A DNA stretch of 64,000 bases from Paenibacillus paeoniae (GCF_003388735.1 NZ_QUBQ01000004.1:186001-250000), one strand, 5' to 3'. Counted from the stretch's first letter, positions 26,304 to 34,820 are shown. Notes: generated by a model from the letters alone, not told the origin. Translations and numbers: made by a program.

Positions 26304-27077
26304 TTAATTAAACTGCCAGCAGCTCAAGCTTAAATTGCCGTACTGATAGCTGCGGTGAAGCAGCTTGGCTTGCCGGTTCACATCCCCTGTGCCCATAGCA
26401 AGCAGCAAAGGAATGAAATGCTCGCTGGTAGGAACCGCGTCGTTCGCATGAGGTGCAAGCTCCATATAACGGAACAACGCCTCCATATCCCAATTCTCCA
26501 GCTTGCTCTGCAACCAATTATCGAAGGCTTCTGCCCAGTCGTCCATATCGCCATTCGAACGCCAGTTCAGCCGGCGCAAATTATGCACCGTTCCCCCGCT
26601 GCCGATGATGAGTATATCCTGCTCCCTTAGCTCGCCAAGCGCCTTACCGATCTCATACTGCTGCTCCGGCGTCAAATACCGATTCACCGACAACGCTATC
26701 ACCGGGATATCCGCGTCCGGGTACAGCAGCTTCAGCACGGCCCAAGCGCCGTGATCTAACCCGCGTTCTTCGTCCAATACGCTCTCGATGCCATGCTTGG
26801 CGAATAAGGATTGAATACGCTCGCTCAGCGCCTTATCGCTTTTGGCCGGATAGGTCATCTGGTATAGCTCGTCCTGGAACCCGCCGAAATCATAGATCGT
26901 GCTGTATTGCGTTGCCGCGCCAATCGTCTGGACAGGCTGCTCCCAGTGGGCGGAGAACAATACAATCGCCTTCGGCTTAGGCGTATTTGCGCCAAATTGC
27001 TTCATCAAATCCGTGTAGGCATGTTCCTCCAATACAAGCGAAGGCGCTCCATGCGCGAAAAAATAGGAAGGTATCAT
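26304..27077 (-). CDS. LigB-type class III extradiol dioxygenase
   Basis: A 257-residue protein of the DODA/YgiD and MhqO-like ring-cleavage dioxygenase family. Conserved metal-site and catalytic histidines are visible: H9 (FFAHGAPS), H44 (FSAHWE), H109 (GLDHGAW), H165 (GGTVHNL) and H220 (SEHFIP). It would open catechol or hydroquinone rings with a non-haem metal. Its ATG overlaps the stop of the esterase gene (ATGA), and AAAGGAG lies inside that gene's end, so the two are coupled. The pairing with an MhqD-like esterase echoes the B. subtilis mhq quinone-resistance genes. Confidence 0.88.
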   Translation of the reverse strand: MIPSYFFAHGAPSLVLEEHAYTDLMKQFGANTPKPKAIVLFSAHWEQPVQTIGAATQYSTIYDFGGFQDELYQMTYPAKSDKALSERIQSLFAKHGIESVLDEERGLDHGAWAVLKLLYPDADIPVIALSVNRYLTPEQQYEIGKALGELREQDILIIGSGGTVHNLRRLNWRSNGDMDDWAEAFDNWLQSKLENWDMEALFRYMELAPHANDAVPTSEHFIPLLLAMGTGDVNRQAKLLHRSYQYGNLSLSCWQFN

Positions 27078-27745
27078 GACTTCATCGCTCCTTTATCCTC
27101 TATTATTGCCGCCTCCTGCAACAGCCAGCTCACATAATCAGCTTTATTCTCCTCTGTCACGCCATGATCCGACGCATAGGTTTTGAAGGTCAGCCTGGAG
27201 GTCATGCCTTGCATGTACTCGGCAGTCTCATGACCAATATGAATAGGGAATACCGAATCGTATTCACCATGCGAGAGGAACACTGACACGTCCTCCATAG
27301 CTTTGACCGAATACTCCGTTTTCACGAACTGCGGAATATAGCCGTTAAGCGCAACAATGCCCTGCAAAGCATCCCCCAAAGTGAGCGCCAGCGTCAGCGA
27401 AATAATGGCCCCTTGGCTGAACCCAAGCAGATAGCGGCGACCTGTATCCACCGGATATTTCTCCGATGCATAACCGATAAAAGCTTCCAACTGCTGCACG
27501 GCCCGGTCGAATGATTCACGCACGGGGTTGCCCAAGCTTTTCAGCTCATAATATTGATAGCCTGCCCCGAGCAAAAGATCGCCGCGAATATGGATCGTAA
27601 TGAAATCCCCCTCCAGCGGCTCCGTCAGACCCGCCATATTGCGCTCATTCGACCCCTTCCCATGCAAAGTAAATACGGTGGGATACGTCTTGTCCGGCTC
27701 CACGTGCTCCGGCAAGCTAATTTGATAAGCATAAGCAGGTATCAT
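27074..27745 (-). CDS. Alpha/beta-hydrolase esterase, MhqD/phospholipase-carboxylesterase type
   Basis: A 223-residue serine esterase with the nucleophile elbow GFSQG (S110), acid D163 in HGEYDSVFP and catalytic histidine H194 in SDHGVTEE. An oxyanion LHGKGSNERN follows strand 3. B. subtilis MhqD, of the same family, is induced by methyl-hydroquinone and quinones. GTG 27754 opens the frame, but AGAGGTGA is spaced for ATG 27745. It is the first gene of a leftward unit with the dioxygenase and the permease, divergent from an XRE-cupin regulator. Confidence 0.85.
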   Translation of the reverse strand: MIPAYAYQISLPEHVEPDKTYPTVFTLHGKGSNERNMAGLTEPLEGDFITIHIRGDLLLGAGYQYYELKSLGNPVRESFDRAVQQLEAFIGYASEKYPVDTGRRYLLGFSQGAIISLTLALTLGDALQGIVALNGYIPQFVKTEYSVKAMEDVSVFLSHGEYDSVFPIHIGHETAEYMQGMTSRLTFKTYASDHGVTEENKADYVSWLLQEAAIIEDKGAMKS

Positions 27746-27769
27746 AGAAGTCACCTCTTGAATAAAATA

Positions 27770-27802
27770 TTAGTTATAAAGAAATTAATTTTATATAAGT
27801 AA
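27770..27802. promoter_or_regulatory. Inverted repeat in the esterase/regulator intergenic region
   Basis: TTAGTTATA (27770-27778) and TATAAGTAA (27794-27802) are inverted with one mismatch and a 15-bp spacer, in a very AT-rich stretch upstream of the esterase operon. A second AT-rich near-palindrome (TGATAATAT/ATATATCA) lies at 27840-27857 before the regulator gene. Both are candidate operators. Confidence 0.45.
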
Positions 27803-27886
27803 TTTAAATGACAGAGGGCTGGCATGTCAATGGGAAAATTGATAATATGAATATATCATCTGTATCACAAATATTTTTGAGGATGC

Positions 27887-28441
27887 GTGAACTCTATGGA
27901 TATCGGCTCCAACATTCGGGCCATTCGAAAGCGAAAAGCGATTACGATCGCACAAATATGCGAAGAAACCGGCTTGTCCCAAGGCTTCTTGAGTCAGGTT
28001 GAGACCAATAAGACTTCCCCCTCCATTGCTACATTGGAAAACATCGCGAACGCCTTGAAGGTTCCTCTAGCCTATTTGCTGCTGAAAAAAGAGGAGCGCA
28101 TGGGGATCGTGCGTAAGTCCGAGCGCAAAGTGACGACAAGTGGAATCGAGCAACTGAAGGTCGAGCATCTCAGCTCCTCCAAAAACGTGAAGATGATGCT
28201 TGTCGAGTTTCCTCCCGGCGCTTCCACAGGAAATGTCCCTCATGCCCATGAAGGCGAAGAAGTGCATGTGGTGATCAAGGGCAGAATCTATGCGGAGCAA
28301 GGCGAGGATTCGGCCGAGTTCACAGAAGGCGACTCTTTCTCCTGGAATGCATGCACGCCCCATCTCGTCCGTAATATCGGTGATGAGCAAGCGATCGTAC
28401 TCATATCTGTCTATACAGAGACCGATCAGCCCTACGTATAG
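27887..28441 (+). CDS. XRE-family regulator with cupin sensor domain
   Basis: A 184-residue regulator. A helix-turn-helix (about 9-63; ICEETGLSQGFLSQVETNKTSPS) is joined to a C-terminal cupin barrel (about 105-180; PHAHEGEEVHVVIKGRIYAE with metal-type His/Glu residues). Such proteins bind DNA in response to small molecules in the cupin. GTG 27887 and ATG 27896 are both possible starts near GAGG. It is divergent from the esterase/dioxygenase unit and may control it, though B. subtilis uses a MarR protein (MhqR) for the equivalent genes. Confidence 0.85.
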   Translation: MNSMDIGSNIRAIRKRKAITIAQICEETGLSQGFLSQVETNKTSPSIATLENIANALKVPLAYLLLKKEERMGIVRKSERKVTTSGIEQLKVEHLSSSKNVKMMLVEFPPGASTGNVPHAHEGEEVHVVIKGRIYAEQGEDSAEFTEGDSFSWNACTPHLVRNIGDEQAIVLISVYTETDQPYV

Positions 28442-28464
28442 TCAGACAGAACGAGATAACGCAG

Positions 28465-28500
28465 AGAAGCACCCGATTCGATTGATCGGGTGCTTCTTTT
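28465..28500. terminator. Bidirectional intrinsic terminator
   Basis: AGAAGCACCCGAT (28465-28477) pairs perfectly with ATCGGGTGCTTCT (28485-28497), followed by TTTTA. It separates convergent genes. Confidence 0.8.
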
Positions 28501-28515
28501 ACATATCTATTCTAT

Positions 28516-28902
28516 TTATTGAGATTGCGGTTGATCCGCATAATCCTCTTCACGTGTTTCTTCCAATGTGTTCATAAACTCCATATGCTTAAAGCCCCAG
28601 CCGCACATATCCGCTAAAACAGCGCTTAACGTCCGGCCATGCTCCGACAGATCATATTCCACTTTAGGAGGGATCTCATGATATACCTTCCGTACAACAA
28701 GTCCATCCCGCTCCAGCTCGCGCAACTGATTGGTCAGCATGCCTTGTGTTATGTTCGGCAGCATCCGGCGCAGCTCACCAAAGCGCTTTGTACCGTGATA
28801 CAGCAAGATAAAGACGATAAGCGGCTTCCACTTTCCTCCGATGACTTGGAGAGTGGCCATTATCCCCTTCGTTCGATCGGGATCATTCTCTTCCATTGGC
28901 AT
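28516..28902 (-). CDS. HxlR-family (DUF24) transcriptional regulator
   Basis: A 128-residue winged-helix regulator with the family core VIGGKWKPLIVFILLYHGTKRFGELRRMLPNI (about 21-51), TQGMLTNQLRELERDGLV and the wing YHEIPPKVEYDLSEHG. The usual N-terminal redox cysteine of YodB-type members is absent; the only cysteine is in DMCGWGF near position 100. GGGAGGAG precedes the start. It is divergent from an NAD(P)H oxidoreductase gene with a cluster of AGTAC half-sites between them, so it is very likely the local repressor. Confidence 0.9.
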   Translation of the reverse strand: MPMEENDPDRTKGIMATLQVIGGKWKPLIVFILLYHGTKRFGELRRMLPNITQGMLTNQLRELERDGLVVRKVYHEIPPKVEYDLSEHGRTLSAVLADMCGWGFKHMEFMNTLEETREEDYADQPQSQ

Positions 28903-28969
28903 GCCTCGTCTCCTCCCAGCTGAAAAACAATAATTACTGTTACTTTATCAGAGTATCTCGAATAACAAC

Positions 28970-29077
28970 AGTACGATTTTTTATCATACTTAGTACGTTT
29001 TTTCGTACTGTATTCCAGAGAATCAGTAACTGCCAATGGTACGTTTTATAGAACCTAGTACCACAAAACTGCGTACT
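28970..29077. promoter_or_regulatory. Array of AGTAC half-sites between hxlR and oxidoreductase genes
   Basis: The clearest site is a perfect inverted repeat AGTACG, six T, CGTACT at 28992-29009. A second lies at 28970-28990 (AGTACGAT...ATCATACT). GGTAC (29038-29042), AGTACC (29057-29062) and GTACT (29073-29077) give further half-sites. The geometry fits HxlR/YodB-type dimers, and the repeats cover the region where both divergent promoters must lie. Binding is inferred. Confidence 0.65.
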
Positions 29078-29150
29078 TTTCAACGCATGAAATTTGCTCA
29101 ATAATGAGGTTGTAATCGCGATTGCCACAACTCATGAAAGGGTGTTAACC

Positions 29151-29690
29151 TTGAACATTTTAGTGATATCCGCACATCCAAATTTGCAAGAGTCACGCGG
29201 CAATGAAGCTTTGGCCCGTGAACTGACGTCTTATGACCATATCCATTTCCACAATATCTACCAACAGTATCCAGACTGGAACATTGATGTAGAGAAGGAA
29301 CAACAATTGCTGCTGGCCCATGACCGGGTCGTATTCCAATTTCCCGTGTTCTGGTACAGCACGCCACCGCTGCTGAAAAAATGGTTTGACGATGTGCTCA
29401 CCTACGGCTGGGCTTATGGACCGGGAGGCAACCAACTTCAAGGGAAGGAATTTCTGGCTGCCGTCACAACTGGCGGAACAGAGAAGCAATATCGCTCCGG
29501 TGGACAAAATGCCTTCACCATCAGCGAGCTGCTTAGACCGATCCAAGCGACGGTCACTAAAATTAATGGCACCTACTTGCCAGCCTTTGTCCTCTATCAC
29601 GTACAAGAACGGACGGATGAATATCTCGCTGATCGGGCGAAAGCATACGTTGAGCATATTCGCCAAGATGCAGCCGCACTGGTCTATTAA
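29151..29690 (+). CDS. Flavodoxin-fold NAD(P)H oxidoreductase (YwrO/KefF-like)
   Basis: A 179-residue quinone-reductase-like protein with LNILVISAHPNLQESRGN at the start and the signature FQFPVFWYSTPPLLKKWFDDVL (about 71-92) plus YGPGGNQLQGK. The reading frame is open from 29094, but the start is TTG 29151, preceded by GAAAGGGTG at a six-base spacing. It is divergent from the HxlR regulator. The role is two-electron reduction of quinones or nitro compounds, by family. Confidence 0.88.
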   Translation: MNILVISAHPNLQESRGNEALARELTSYDHIHFHNIYQQYPDWNIDVEKEQQLLLAHDRVVFQFPVFWYSTPPLLKKWFDDVLTYGWAYGPGGNQLQGKEFLAAVTTGGTEKQYRSGGQNAFTISELLRPIQATVTKINGTYLPAFVLYHVQERTDEYLADRAKAYVEHIRQDAAALVY

Positions 29691-29699
29691 TAGATGACA

Positions 29700-29735
29700 A
29701 AACCGCCAGAGCTGTATTCTCTGACGGTTTGTTTT
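29700..29735. terminator. Bidirectional intrinsic terminator
   Basis: AAACCGCCAGAG (29700-29711) pairs with CTCTGACGGTTT (29719-29730, one mismatch), followed by GTTTTC. It serves both the oxidoreductase and the spore protein gene. Confidence 0.75.
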
Positions 29736-30008
29736 CTATTGCTTGGACAAACGATCTTGCGCCATACGAACCAGCTCGCGAACCATTGATCCGCCGATCT
29801 TGCCACCGATATGTCCTGCTGATTCCGTGGACAGGTCTCCATTGTCGCCTTGTCTCAAGGGAATGCCAAGCTCCTTAGCTACTTCATACTTCACATCGTC
29901 AGGCCGCTCAGGATTTACATTATAACCTTCTTGCTTCATCACATTTGCTTTGAAAGCCTGCATGCCGCGCGCCGCTTCTGGCACCACATACCTTCTTCTC
30001 CGGGCCAT
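29736..30008 (-). CDS. Alpha/beta-type small acid-soluble spore protein
   Basis: A 90-residue SASP with the two family signatures KYEVAKELGIPL (the conserved E-ELGI block, including the germination-protease cleavage site region) and AGHIGGKIGGSMVRELVRMAQ. These proteins coat spore DNA and protect it from UV and desiccation; they are normally made in the forespore under sigma-G. AGAAGGAG precedes the ATG. It is direct evidence that the host forms endospores. Confidence 0.95.
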   Translation of the reverse strand: MARRRRYVVPEAARGMQAFKANVMKQEGYNVNPERPDDVKYEVAKELGIPLRQGDNGDLSTESAGHIGGKIGGSMVRELVRMAQDRLSKQ

Positions 30009-30160
30009 ACTGATCGCTCCTTCTGTCTTTTCCCATAGGATGCCCGAATAAGTCAGACTTACGCTTTACGATTATTGGCAGCAAGGGGTAACGTTCGCCC
30101 GGATATAGATACGCGGCATTCTGTGATGACAAAGCTAATTTCAGCACATTTATGATGATC

Positions 30161-30205
30161 AAAAAAAGCAGCTCCTCTCCCCAGCACGGGGCGAGAAACT
30201 GCTGC
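30161..30205 (-). terminator. Leftward intrinsic terminator
   Basis: On the minus strand AGCAGTTTCTC...GGAGCTGCT with an inner CCCC/GGGG pairing is followed by TTTTTTTG. It ends the DUF2332/small-protein unit. Confidence 0.75.
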
Positions 30206-30214
30206 ACATTAGCG

Positions 30215-30532
30215 TTATGGATTAATTTCAGCTTGAAAGGAAAACGGTTCTTCAGGGTCTCCTATGAAATGCAGCTCCCCATCCTCTGTTTTCAGTACTA
30301 CATACACGTACAGTGTCTTTCCAATCCAAGGCACAATATTCGGTGTTGGGGTTGAAATGTCAACATGTCCTTCCAGAAACGGTTTTCCTTCATGAACAAG
30401 TACATGTTCGTTGTCATCCGATTCCAAATTGGCAATGTCCTCGGCCGTTGGAGCTTCGTCATACTTGATGGTTGAGATGAGATAATAAGCTGTAACAGGC
30501 TGAACAAACGAAACCACAGGATTTTTTATCAT
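30215..30532 (-). CDS. Small hypothetical protein
   Basis: A 105-residue acidic soluble protein with no recognised family. It begins MIKNPVVSFVQPVTAYYLI and is rich in Asp, Glu and aromatic residues in its second half. ATG 30532 starts one base after the stop of the DUF2332 gene. A longer in-frame start at 30628 lies inside that gene and has no better ribosome site. The tight spacing implies cotranslation. No function is assigned. Confidence 0.6.
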   Translation of the reverse strand: MIKNPVVSFVQPVTAYYLISTIKYDEAPTAEDIANLESDDNEHVLVHEGKPFLEGHVDISTPTPNIVPWIGKTLYVYVVLKTEDGELHFIGDPEEPFSFQAEINP

Positions 30533-30533
30533 G

Positions 30534-31553
30534 TCACCTGCTGAACCATCGCCCATGTCCGTCAATTTCAGCAACAATGATCTCCTGCAATACGCCATTC
30601 CTATAGCCATCCACATGCAGCTGCCCATCCCGCATATTATTGTAAATATGAAACACCTCCCGCCGGCCGCCTAGCTGGTCGATTGTCTGAAGGAGCTCAT
30701 TTTTATCATGCTCGGACAACTGGTTCGCTACATGGGTATGAAAGACGCATAATACCGATTCAGGATCAGTCATTTCCGCCAGTTCGGAAAGCAGCTTCAC
30801 TCCGTTGCCTTGAACGAGCCTTGCTCCTCCGTTTTTTGCGATAGAAGCTGCCTTATCGAAGTTGGTTCTTCGCTCGGCATGCTCTGGCCAGATCAATGCT
30901 TGAAGCCATAGGCAGTCTTCTGCATCCGAAAGATCATTCACATGCAGATCAATGCCGATCCTGTCGGTTACAGGTGGACTTAGGGGCGACAAATCCGGCC
31001 AACCCTTCCCTCTCATCTCCGAGACAAGCACCAGCTCAGAGTTAGGATTGCCGAAAACTATACCAGGCTTCGATGAGTAGGAATAGCCGTAGCGGTCCCA
31101 ATACAGCTGCAGTCCAGCGCTCGTGCCAATCTCAATCAGGGATAGCGGCCGCTGCATCGATGCATAGATGGAGCAAAAGACCGGATAAAGGTAAGCGCAG
31201 CGTCTAACCTCGTTCGTCTGCACATTTTTGCTTGCTAGAATAGGGATTATTTCCTCCCTATATTGCGCACAGAACTGCTTGAATGCTGGGAATGCTTCTT
31301 CGGCTGCACCAGGCTCTGCCACAAGACTTCCATAATACATGGCCAGCGGATGAGACTTGCCCTGCATCAGCAAGTAATGAACCGCACCGAACAGCAGATT
31401 GGGAATAGGTTGACCTTCCTTGGCTTGGGAAGATAATTGCAACAACTCTTTGTCCTGGGCTATTCTCTGCGACAGATACTCATACAGACGACTCGAATCT
31501 TTGCAGTCTTTGGCAAATCGACGAAAATCATTCGAAATGACATCCAGTTCCAT
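30534..31553 (-). CDS. DUF2332 family protein
   Basis: A 339-residue protein matching DUF2332, with the hallmark RRCAYLYPVFCSIY followed by SLIEIGTSAGLQLYWDRYGY. The latter looks like a Rossmann-type S-adenosylmethionine loop (E-I-G-x-S-A-G-L). A late block VLCVFHTHVANQLSEHDK is also typical. A methyltransferase-like role is plausible but unproven. The start at 31553 (MELDV) was chosen over 31580 because GGGAG is spaced eight bases from it. Confidence 0.8.
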   Translation of the reverse strand: MELDVISNDFRRFAKDCKDSSRLYEYLSQRIAQDKELLQLSSQAKEGQPIPNLLFGAVHYLLMQGKSHPLAMYYGSLVAEPGAAEEAFPAFKQFCAQYREEIIPILASKNVQTNEVRRCAYLYPVFCSIYASMQRPLSLIEIGTSAGLQLYWDRYGYSYSSKPGIVFGNPNSELVLVSEMRGKGWPDLSPLSPPVTDRIGIDLHVNDLSDAEDCLWLQALIWPEHAERRTNFDKAASIAKNGGARLVQGNGVKLLSELAEMTDPESVLCVFHTHVANQLSEHDKNELLQTIDQLGGRREVFHIYNNMRDGQLHVDGYRNGVLQEIIVAEIDGHGRWFSR

Positions 31554-31783
31554 GACGCTCACTCCCGTTACCATTTTCATTCACTTTACCACGCTATATT
31601 GATAAGCGAAACTTCGCATTTTCTATACACCATATAAAAATTATTTATCGTATGTGGACTGCCATTGAACGTTAACCACAACCACTCAACATGGGCAAAA
31701 TCTTTGTTGTTTCAGAATTCTGCTATGTTAGTATGTAGTAAGGAAATATCGATCGGACCCTTATCCTATAGGAGATGAAAGCT

Positions 31784-32431
31784 ATGACAAAGAAGAAAAC
31801 CATGAAAATCGAATCACCCATTCTGCCCGCGAATCTACCTATACTATCTAAGCCGGACCTGGCTGTGCAAGATTTCATAGAGATGGGCATCATCCAGGAT
31901 TGCGTCTTCGACGACCGTGATATTGACCGAGTTACGTTCGAGAAAATTATATTCAAGAATGTGATATTCGCGGATACGTCTTGGACCAGAATGGAGATGA
32001 CCGACGTCATCTTCGAGAAATGCGATTTCTCCAATGCCGAATGGACAGATGCTGTCATCCACCGTACCGAATTCCGCGATTGCAAAATGATCGGCCTGCA
32101 GCTAACAGGGGCCACGATCCGAAACGTACTGATCGATAATGCCCTTGCCGACTATGCTTCGCTGCGAGTATCGAATACGAAGCAATTCATTATTCAGGAC
32201 AGCTCCTTCAGCCGAGCTGACATCTGTTTCGCCAAGCTTCAGAAAACCGAGTTGTCCCGTTGCAATATCGACCGGGCTCAGTTCTCCGGCACGCCGCTTA
32301 GCGGCATCGATCTGAGCGATTGCGAATTCAATGGACTAAGCGTCAATATCGAGGACTTGAAGGGCTGCATCATCTCACGCGAGCAAGCGTATGTATTCGC
32401 AGCGCTGTTTGGTCTCGTCGTGAATGAATGA
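31784..32431 (+). CDS. Pentapeptide-repeat protein
   Basis: A 215-residue protein built of A(D/N)LXX-like pentapeptides (for example FEKIIFKNVIF, FEKCDFSNAEW, LSRCNIDRAQFSGTPL, DLSDCEF) predicted to form a right-handed quadrilateral beta helix. Qnr and McbG in this family protect DNA gyrase, but most members, including this one, have no known role. ATG 31784 is correctly spaced from AGGAG; ATG 31775 is too close. It is a single-gene unit followed by a small terminator. Confidence 0.8.
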   Translation: MTKKKTMKIESPILPANLPILSKPDLAVQDFIEMGIIQDCVFDDRDIDRVTFEKIIFKNVIFADTSWTRMEMTDVIFEKCDFSNAEWTDAVIHRTEFRDCKMIGLQLTGATIRNVLIDNALADYASLRVSNTKQFIIQDSSFSRADICFAKLQKTELSRCNIDRAQFSGTPLSGIDLSDCEFNGLSVNIEDLKGCIISREQAYVFAALFGLVVNE

Positions 32432-32453
32432 TGATAGCAGGTGCCCAAAGAGA

Positions 32454-32479
32454 AAAAGCTGCCCAAGACAGCTTTTTTT
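32454..32479 (+). terminator. Short intrinsic terminator
   Basis: AAAAGCTG (32454-32461) pairs with CAGCTTTT (32469-32476) and runs into eight T. Confidence 0.6.
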
Positions 32480-32785
32480 TGATCCTATAAGAGAATCTAC
32501 GCGTCAATGGGGACATCGGGATTCATGACCTCCTTGCCTCCAAGCTATACATTATGGGCGACCGGGATGTTTCTCGCTTCCGGAAAAGTATTCATGTTAT
32601 GCTGGTATAGCATCGTTAATAGGGTCTTTGCGATTGGAGGCTATATTCACCATGATTCATTACATTCGTTTGCGCTAATGAGAGGCACGGTAGATAAGGC
32701 TCGGCTTTTTTTCTAAGGGAAGAAGCCAGGTTTATTTGGCTGTGCCTTTTTCATTCAACGAAAACGAATGGAAGGGTGTTTATTT
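32480..32785. other. Intergenic region without supported gene
   Basis: A 69-codon rightward frame (32507-32716) is present, but it has no ribosome site or recognisable protein features. Runs such as GGCTCGGCTTTTTTTC near 32700 and AAGCCAGG...TGGCTG near 32724 may be terminator remnants or part of the leader of the methyltransferase gene. Confidence 0.4.
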
Positions 32786-33667
32786 GTGCTGAACAAACGC
32801 AATCGTATTCTTGCTGCCGAAGCCATGAGCGTTCACAGCAGCTTATTCCAATGTCCCGTTTGCTCCTCTATGATGCGTGTTGAGGACCTACGGCAGCTCG
32901 TCTGCCTCAAAGGGCACAGCTTCGATATTGCCAAACAAGGCTATGTCCATTTCTTACCGCGTCCCGCGCCGTCCAAATATGGTCAAGCCTTATTCCGCTC
33001 CAGAAGCATCTTAAGCCAGAGCGGCTTCTTCGAATCTCTCGATCGCCTGATAACCGACCAAATACTTACACATATCGAAAACCAGTCTGTCCGTCTGCTC
33101 GATATGGGATGCGGGGAAGGCTCACATCTGGCACGTATACTGGACATGATGCACACCGAAGGTTGCACTCAAGCAGCGGGCGTCGGATTAGATATTGCCA
33201 AAGAAGGCGTTCGGATGGCTGCCAGCCGTCAGCCCCATCTTCTCTGGTGTGTCGCCGATCTGGCTAGAAGCCCGCTGGCGAGCAACAGATTCGACTTCAT
33301 ACTCAACATTCTATCGCCAACCAACTATGCGGAGTGCCATCGCTTGCTGAGGAATAACGGTTTTTTAATTAAGGTCATTCCTGACAACGAGCATCTGCAA
33401 GAGCTGCGTGCGGCTTTCCGCTCATCCAGTGAGCCGCATTCCGGCGCCAAGCTGGAAGCCAGATTCCAGGATAATTTCGAACTGGTTAAGTCGCTTCCGC
33501 TATGCACACGATTAAAGCTAGATGCCTCACTCATCCCCCATGCCATTGCGATGACCCCTTTGTCTTGGCATGCGGATACAAGGAGCATCCAGTCTTTGCA
33601 GGAGCTTAGCTCCCTTGAGCTTACCTTGAATGTCACGATTCTAATCGGAAGAAAATATCGCCAATAA
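32786..33667 (+). CDS. RlmA-type 23S rRNA (guanine-N1) methyltransferase
   Basis: A 293-residue protein with an N-terminal zinc site FQCPVCSS...LVCLKGHSFD (C23, C26, C40, H44). A class I methyltransferase domain follows with LLDMGCGEGSHL (about 104-115) and the motif IV-like block ILNILSPTNYAECHRLL. This is the RlmA architecture. RlmA(I) methylates G745 and RlmA(II)/TlrB G748 of 23S rRNA, the latter giving tylosin resistance; Gram-positive members are usually the G748 type, which is inference here. GTG 32786 is spaced correctly from GAAGGGTG; the in-frame ATG 32768 overlaps that site. Confidence 0.85.
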   Translation: MLNKRNRILAAEAMSVHSSLFQCPVCSSMMRVEDLRQLVCLKGHSFDIAKQGYVHFLPRPAPSKYGQALFRSRSILSQSGFFESLDRLITDQILTHIENQSVRLLDMGCGEGSHLARILDMMHTEGCTQAAGVGLDIAKEGVRMAASRQPHLLWCVADLARSPLASNRFDFILNILSPTNYAECHRLLRNNGFLIKVIPDNEHLQELRAAFRSSSEPHSGAKLEARFQDNFELVKSLPLCTRLKLDASLIPHAIAMTPLSWHADTRSIQSLQELSSLELTLNVTILIGRKYRQ

Positions 33668-33675
33668 AAACAGAC

Positions 33676-33707
33676 ATCCCCATTCTTCTTCTCGGAAGAA
33701 TGGGGAT
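33676..33707 (+). terminator. Hairpin, possible weak terminator
   Basis: ATCCCCATTCTTC (33676-33688) pairs perfectly with GAAGAATGGGGAT (33695-33707), but only CCTTGC follows. The stem is strong and the T tract poor. Confidence 0.5.
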
Positions 33708-33729
33708 CCTTGCAAAGGAGAATCATCCC

Positions 33730-34773
33730 ATGAAAGTAAAGGATGCACGCAAAGCAGCGGCTGAATGGGTACAGGCGCATGCCGCTCCTGAAGAATGGTT
33801 TCGGGGCGCATATTTCAGCGGCTCGACTATCGATATGCCGGATGACGCTGAACTTCCGACCAGCTCCGATGTCGATATCGTAGTAGTTACCGCAGAGGAC
33901 GAGCCGCCGGTCAAGCCCGGCAAACTAGTATTTCAAGACGCGCTTATCGAAGTGACCCTATTGTCCTTGAATCAGCTCGACTCGGCGGAAGAAGTGCTCG
34001 CTTCCTATCATCTGGCAGGGAGCTTCCGCAGGGATACAATCCTAGCCGATCCTACCGGGCGATTGCGCAACCTTCAAGCCGAAGTAGGTCCGAGATTCAA
34101 TGAAATAGCGTGGGTGCAGCAGCGCTGCGAGAACGCTCGCAACCGAATCGTGAGTGGATTGAGCTCGCTCGATGTCAACGCACCGCTGCATGACCGCTTG
34201 ACGGCATGGCTTTTCCCTACAGGTGTAGCCACTCACGTTCTGCTTGTCGCTGCGCTTCGCAATCCGACCATCCGACTGCGGTACGCCGCTGCTCGTGAGG
34301 TTCTCCACGAGTACAGACTTCAAGAGGTATACCCTCAGCTACTACAATTACTCGGTTGCAGCCATCTTTCGGCTTCTCAGGTGGAGCATCATCTAAATGA
34401 GCTTGCCCGTACATTCGATGCCGCTGCTAAGGCAGTGCGGACACCCTTCTTCTTCCGCACCGACATTTCAGATCTCTCGAGGCCCATCGCCATTGACGGC
34501 AGCCGTGATCTGATTCGCTCTGGGCAGCATCATGAAGCGATATTCTGGATTGCGGCGACCTTCGCTAGATGTCATCAGATTTTCGCTGCCGATGCGCCGC
34601 ACTTACAGCAGACTTATTTGCCCGCCCTTCTGGCGCTAACCGATGATCTCGGCGTGACAGATTCGTCTGCCATGGCAAAAAGAGCCGAAGCCGTGCTGCA
34701 ATTCATGCCGGAGCTATGGGAAACTGCGGAGCGCATTCTTAGGTTTAATCCAACAATTCAACAGAAAGCTTAA
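33730..34773 (+). CDS. Nucleotidyltransferase-fold protein
   Basis: A 347-residue protein with an N-terminal Pol-beta-like nucleotidyltransferase core: the helix-turn GS at residues 31-32 (YFSGSTIDMPDDAELP) and the metal aspartates D47-V-D49 in SSDVDIVVV, with a third acid expected in ALIEVTLL. The C-terminal two thirds are helical. This layout is shared with aminoglycoside and other small-molecule adenylyltransferases, but the substrate is unknown. AAAGGAG favours ATG 33730 over 33700, which would overlap the hairpin. Confidence 0.75.
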   Translation: MKVKDARKAAAEWVQAHAAPEEWFRGAYFSGSTIDMPDDAELPTSSDVDIVVVTAEDEPPVKPGKLVFQDALIEVTLLSLNQLDSAEEVLASYHLAGSFRRDTILADPTGRLRNLQAEVGPRFNEIAWVQQRCENARNRIVSGLSSLDVNAPLHDRLTAWLFPTGVATHVLLVAALRNPTIRLRYAAAREVLHEYRLQEVYPQLLQLLGCSHLSASQVEHHLNELARTFDAAAKAVRTPFFFRTDISDLSRPIAIDGSRDLIRSGQHHEAIFWIAATFARCHQIFAADAPHLQQTYLPALLALTDDLGVTDSSAMAKRAEAVLQFMPELWETAERILRFNPTIQQKA

Positions 34774-34820
34774 TCTTTGAAGCCGTGCTGCGATTCGCAA
34801 CCTTGCAACCAGCATGCTTA

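Noticed and set aside
32507..32716. 69-codon frame after the pentapeptide gene
   Set aside because: No ribosome site, no domain, and a composition unlike neighbouring genes.
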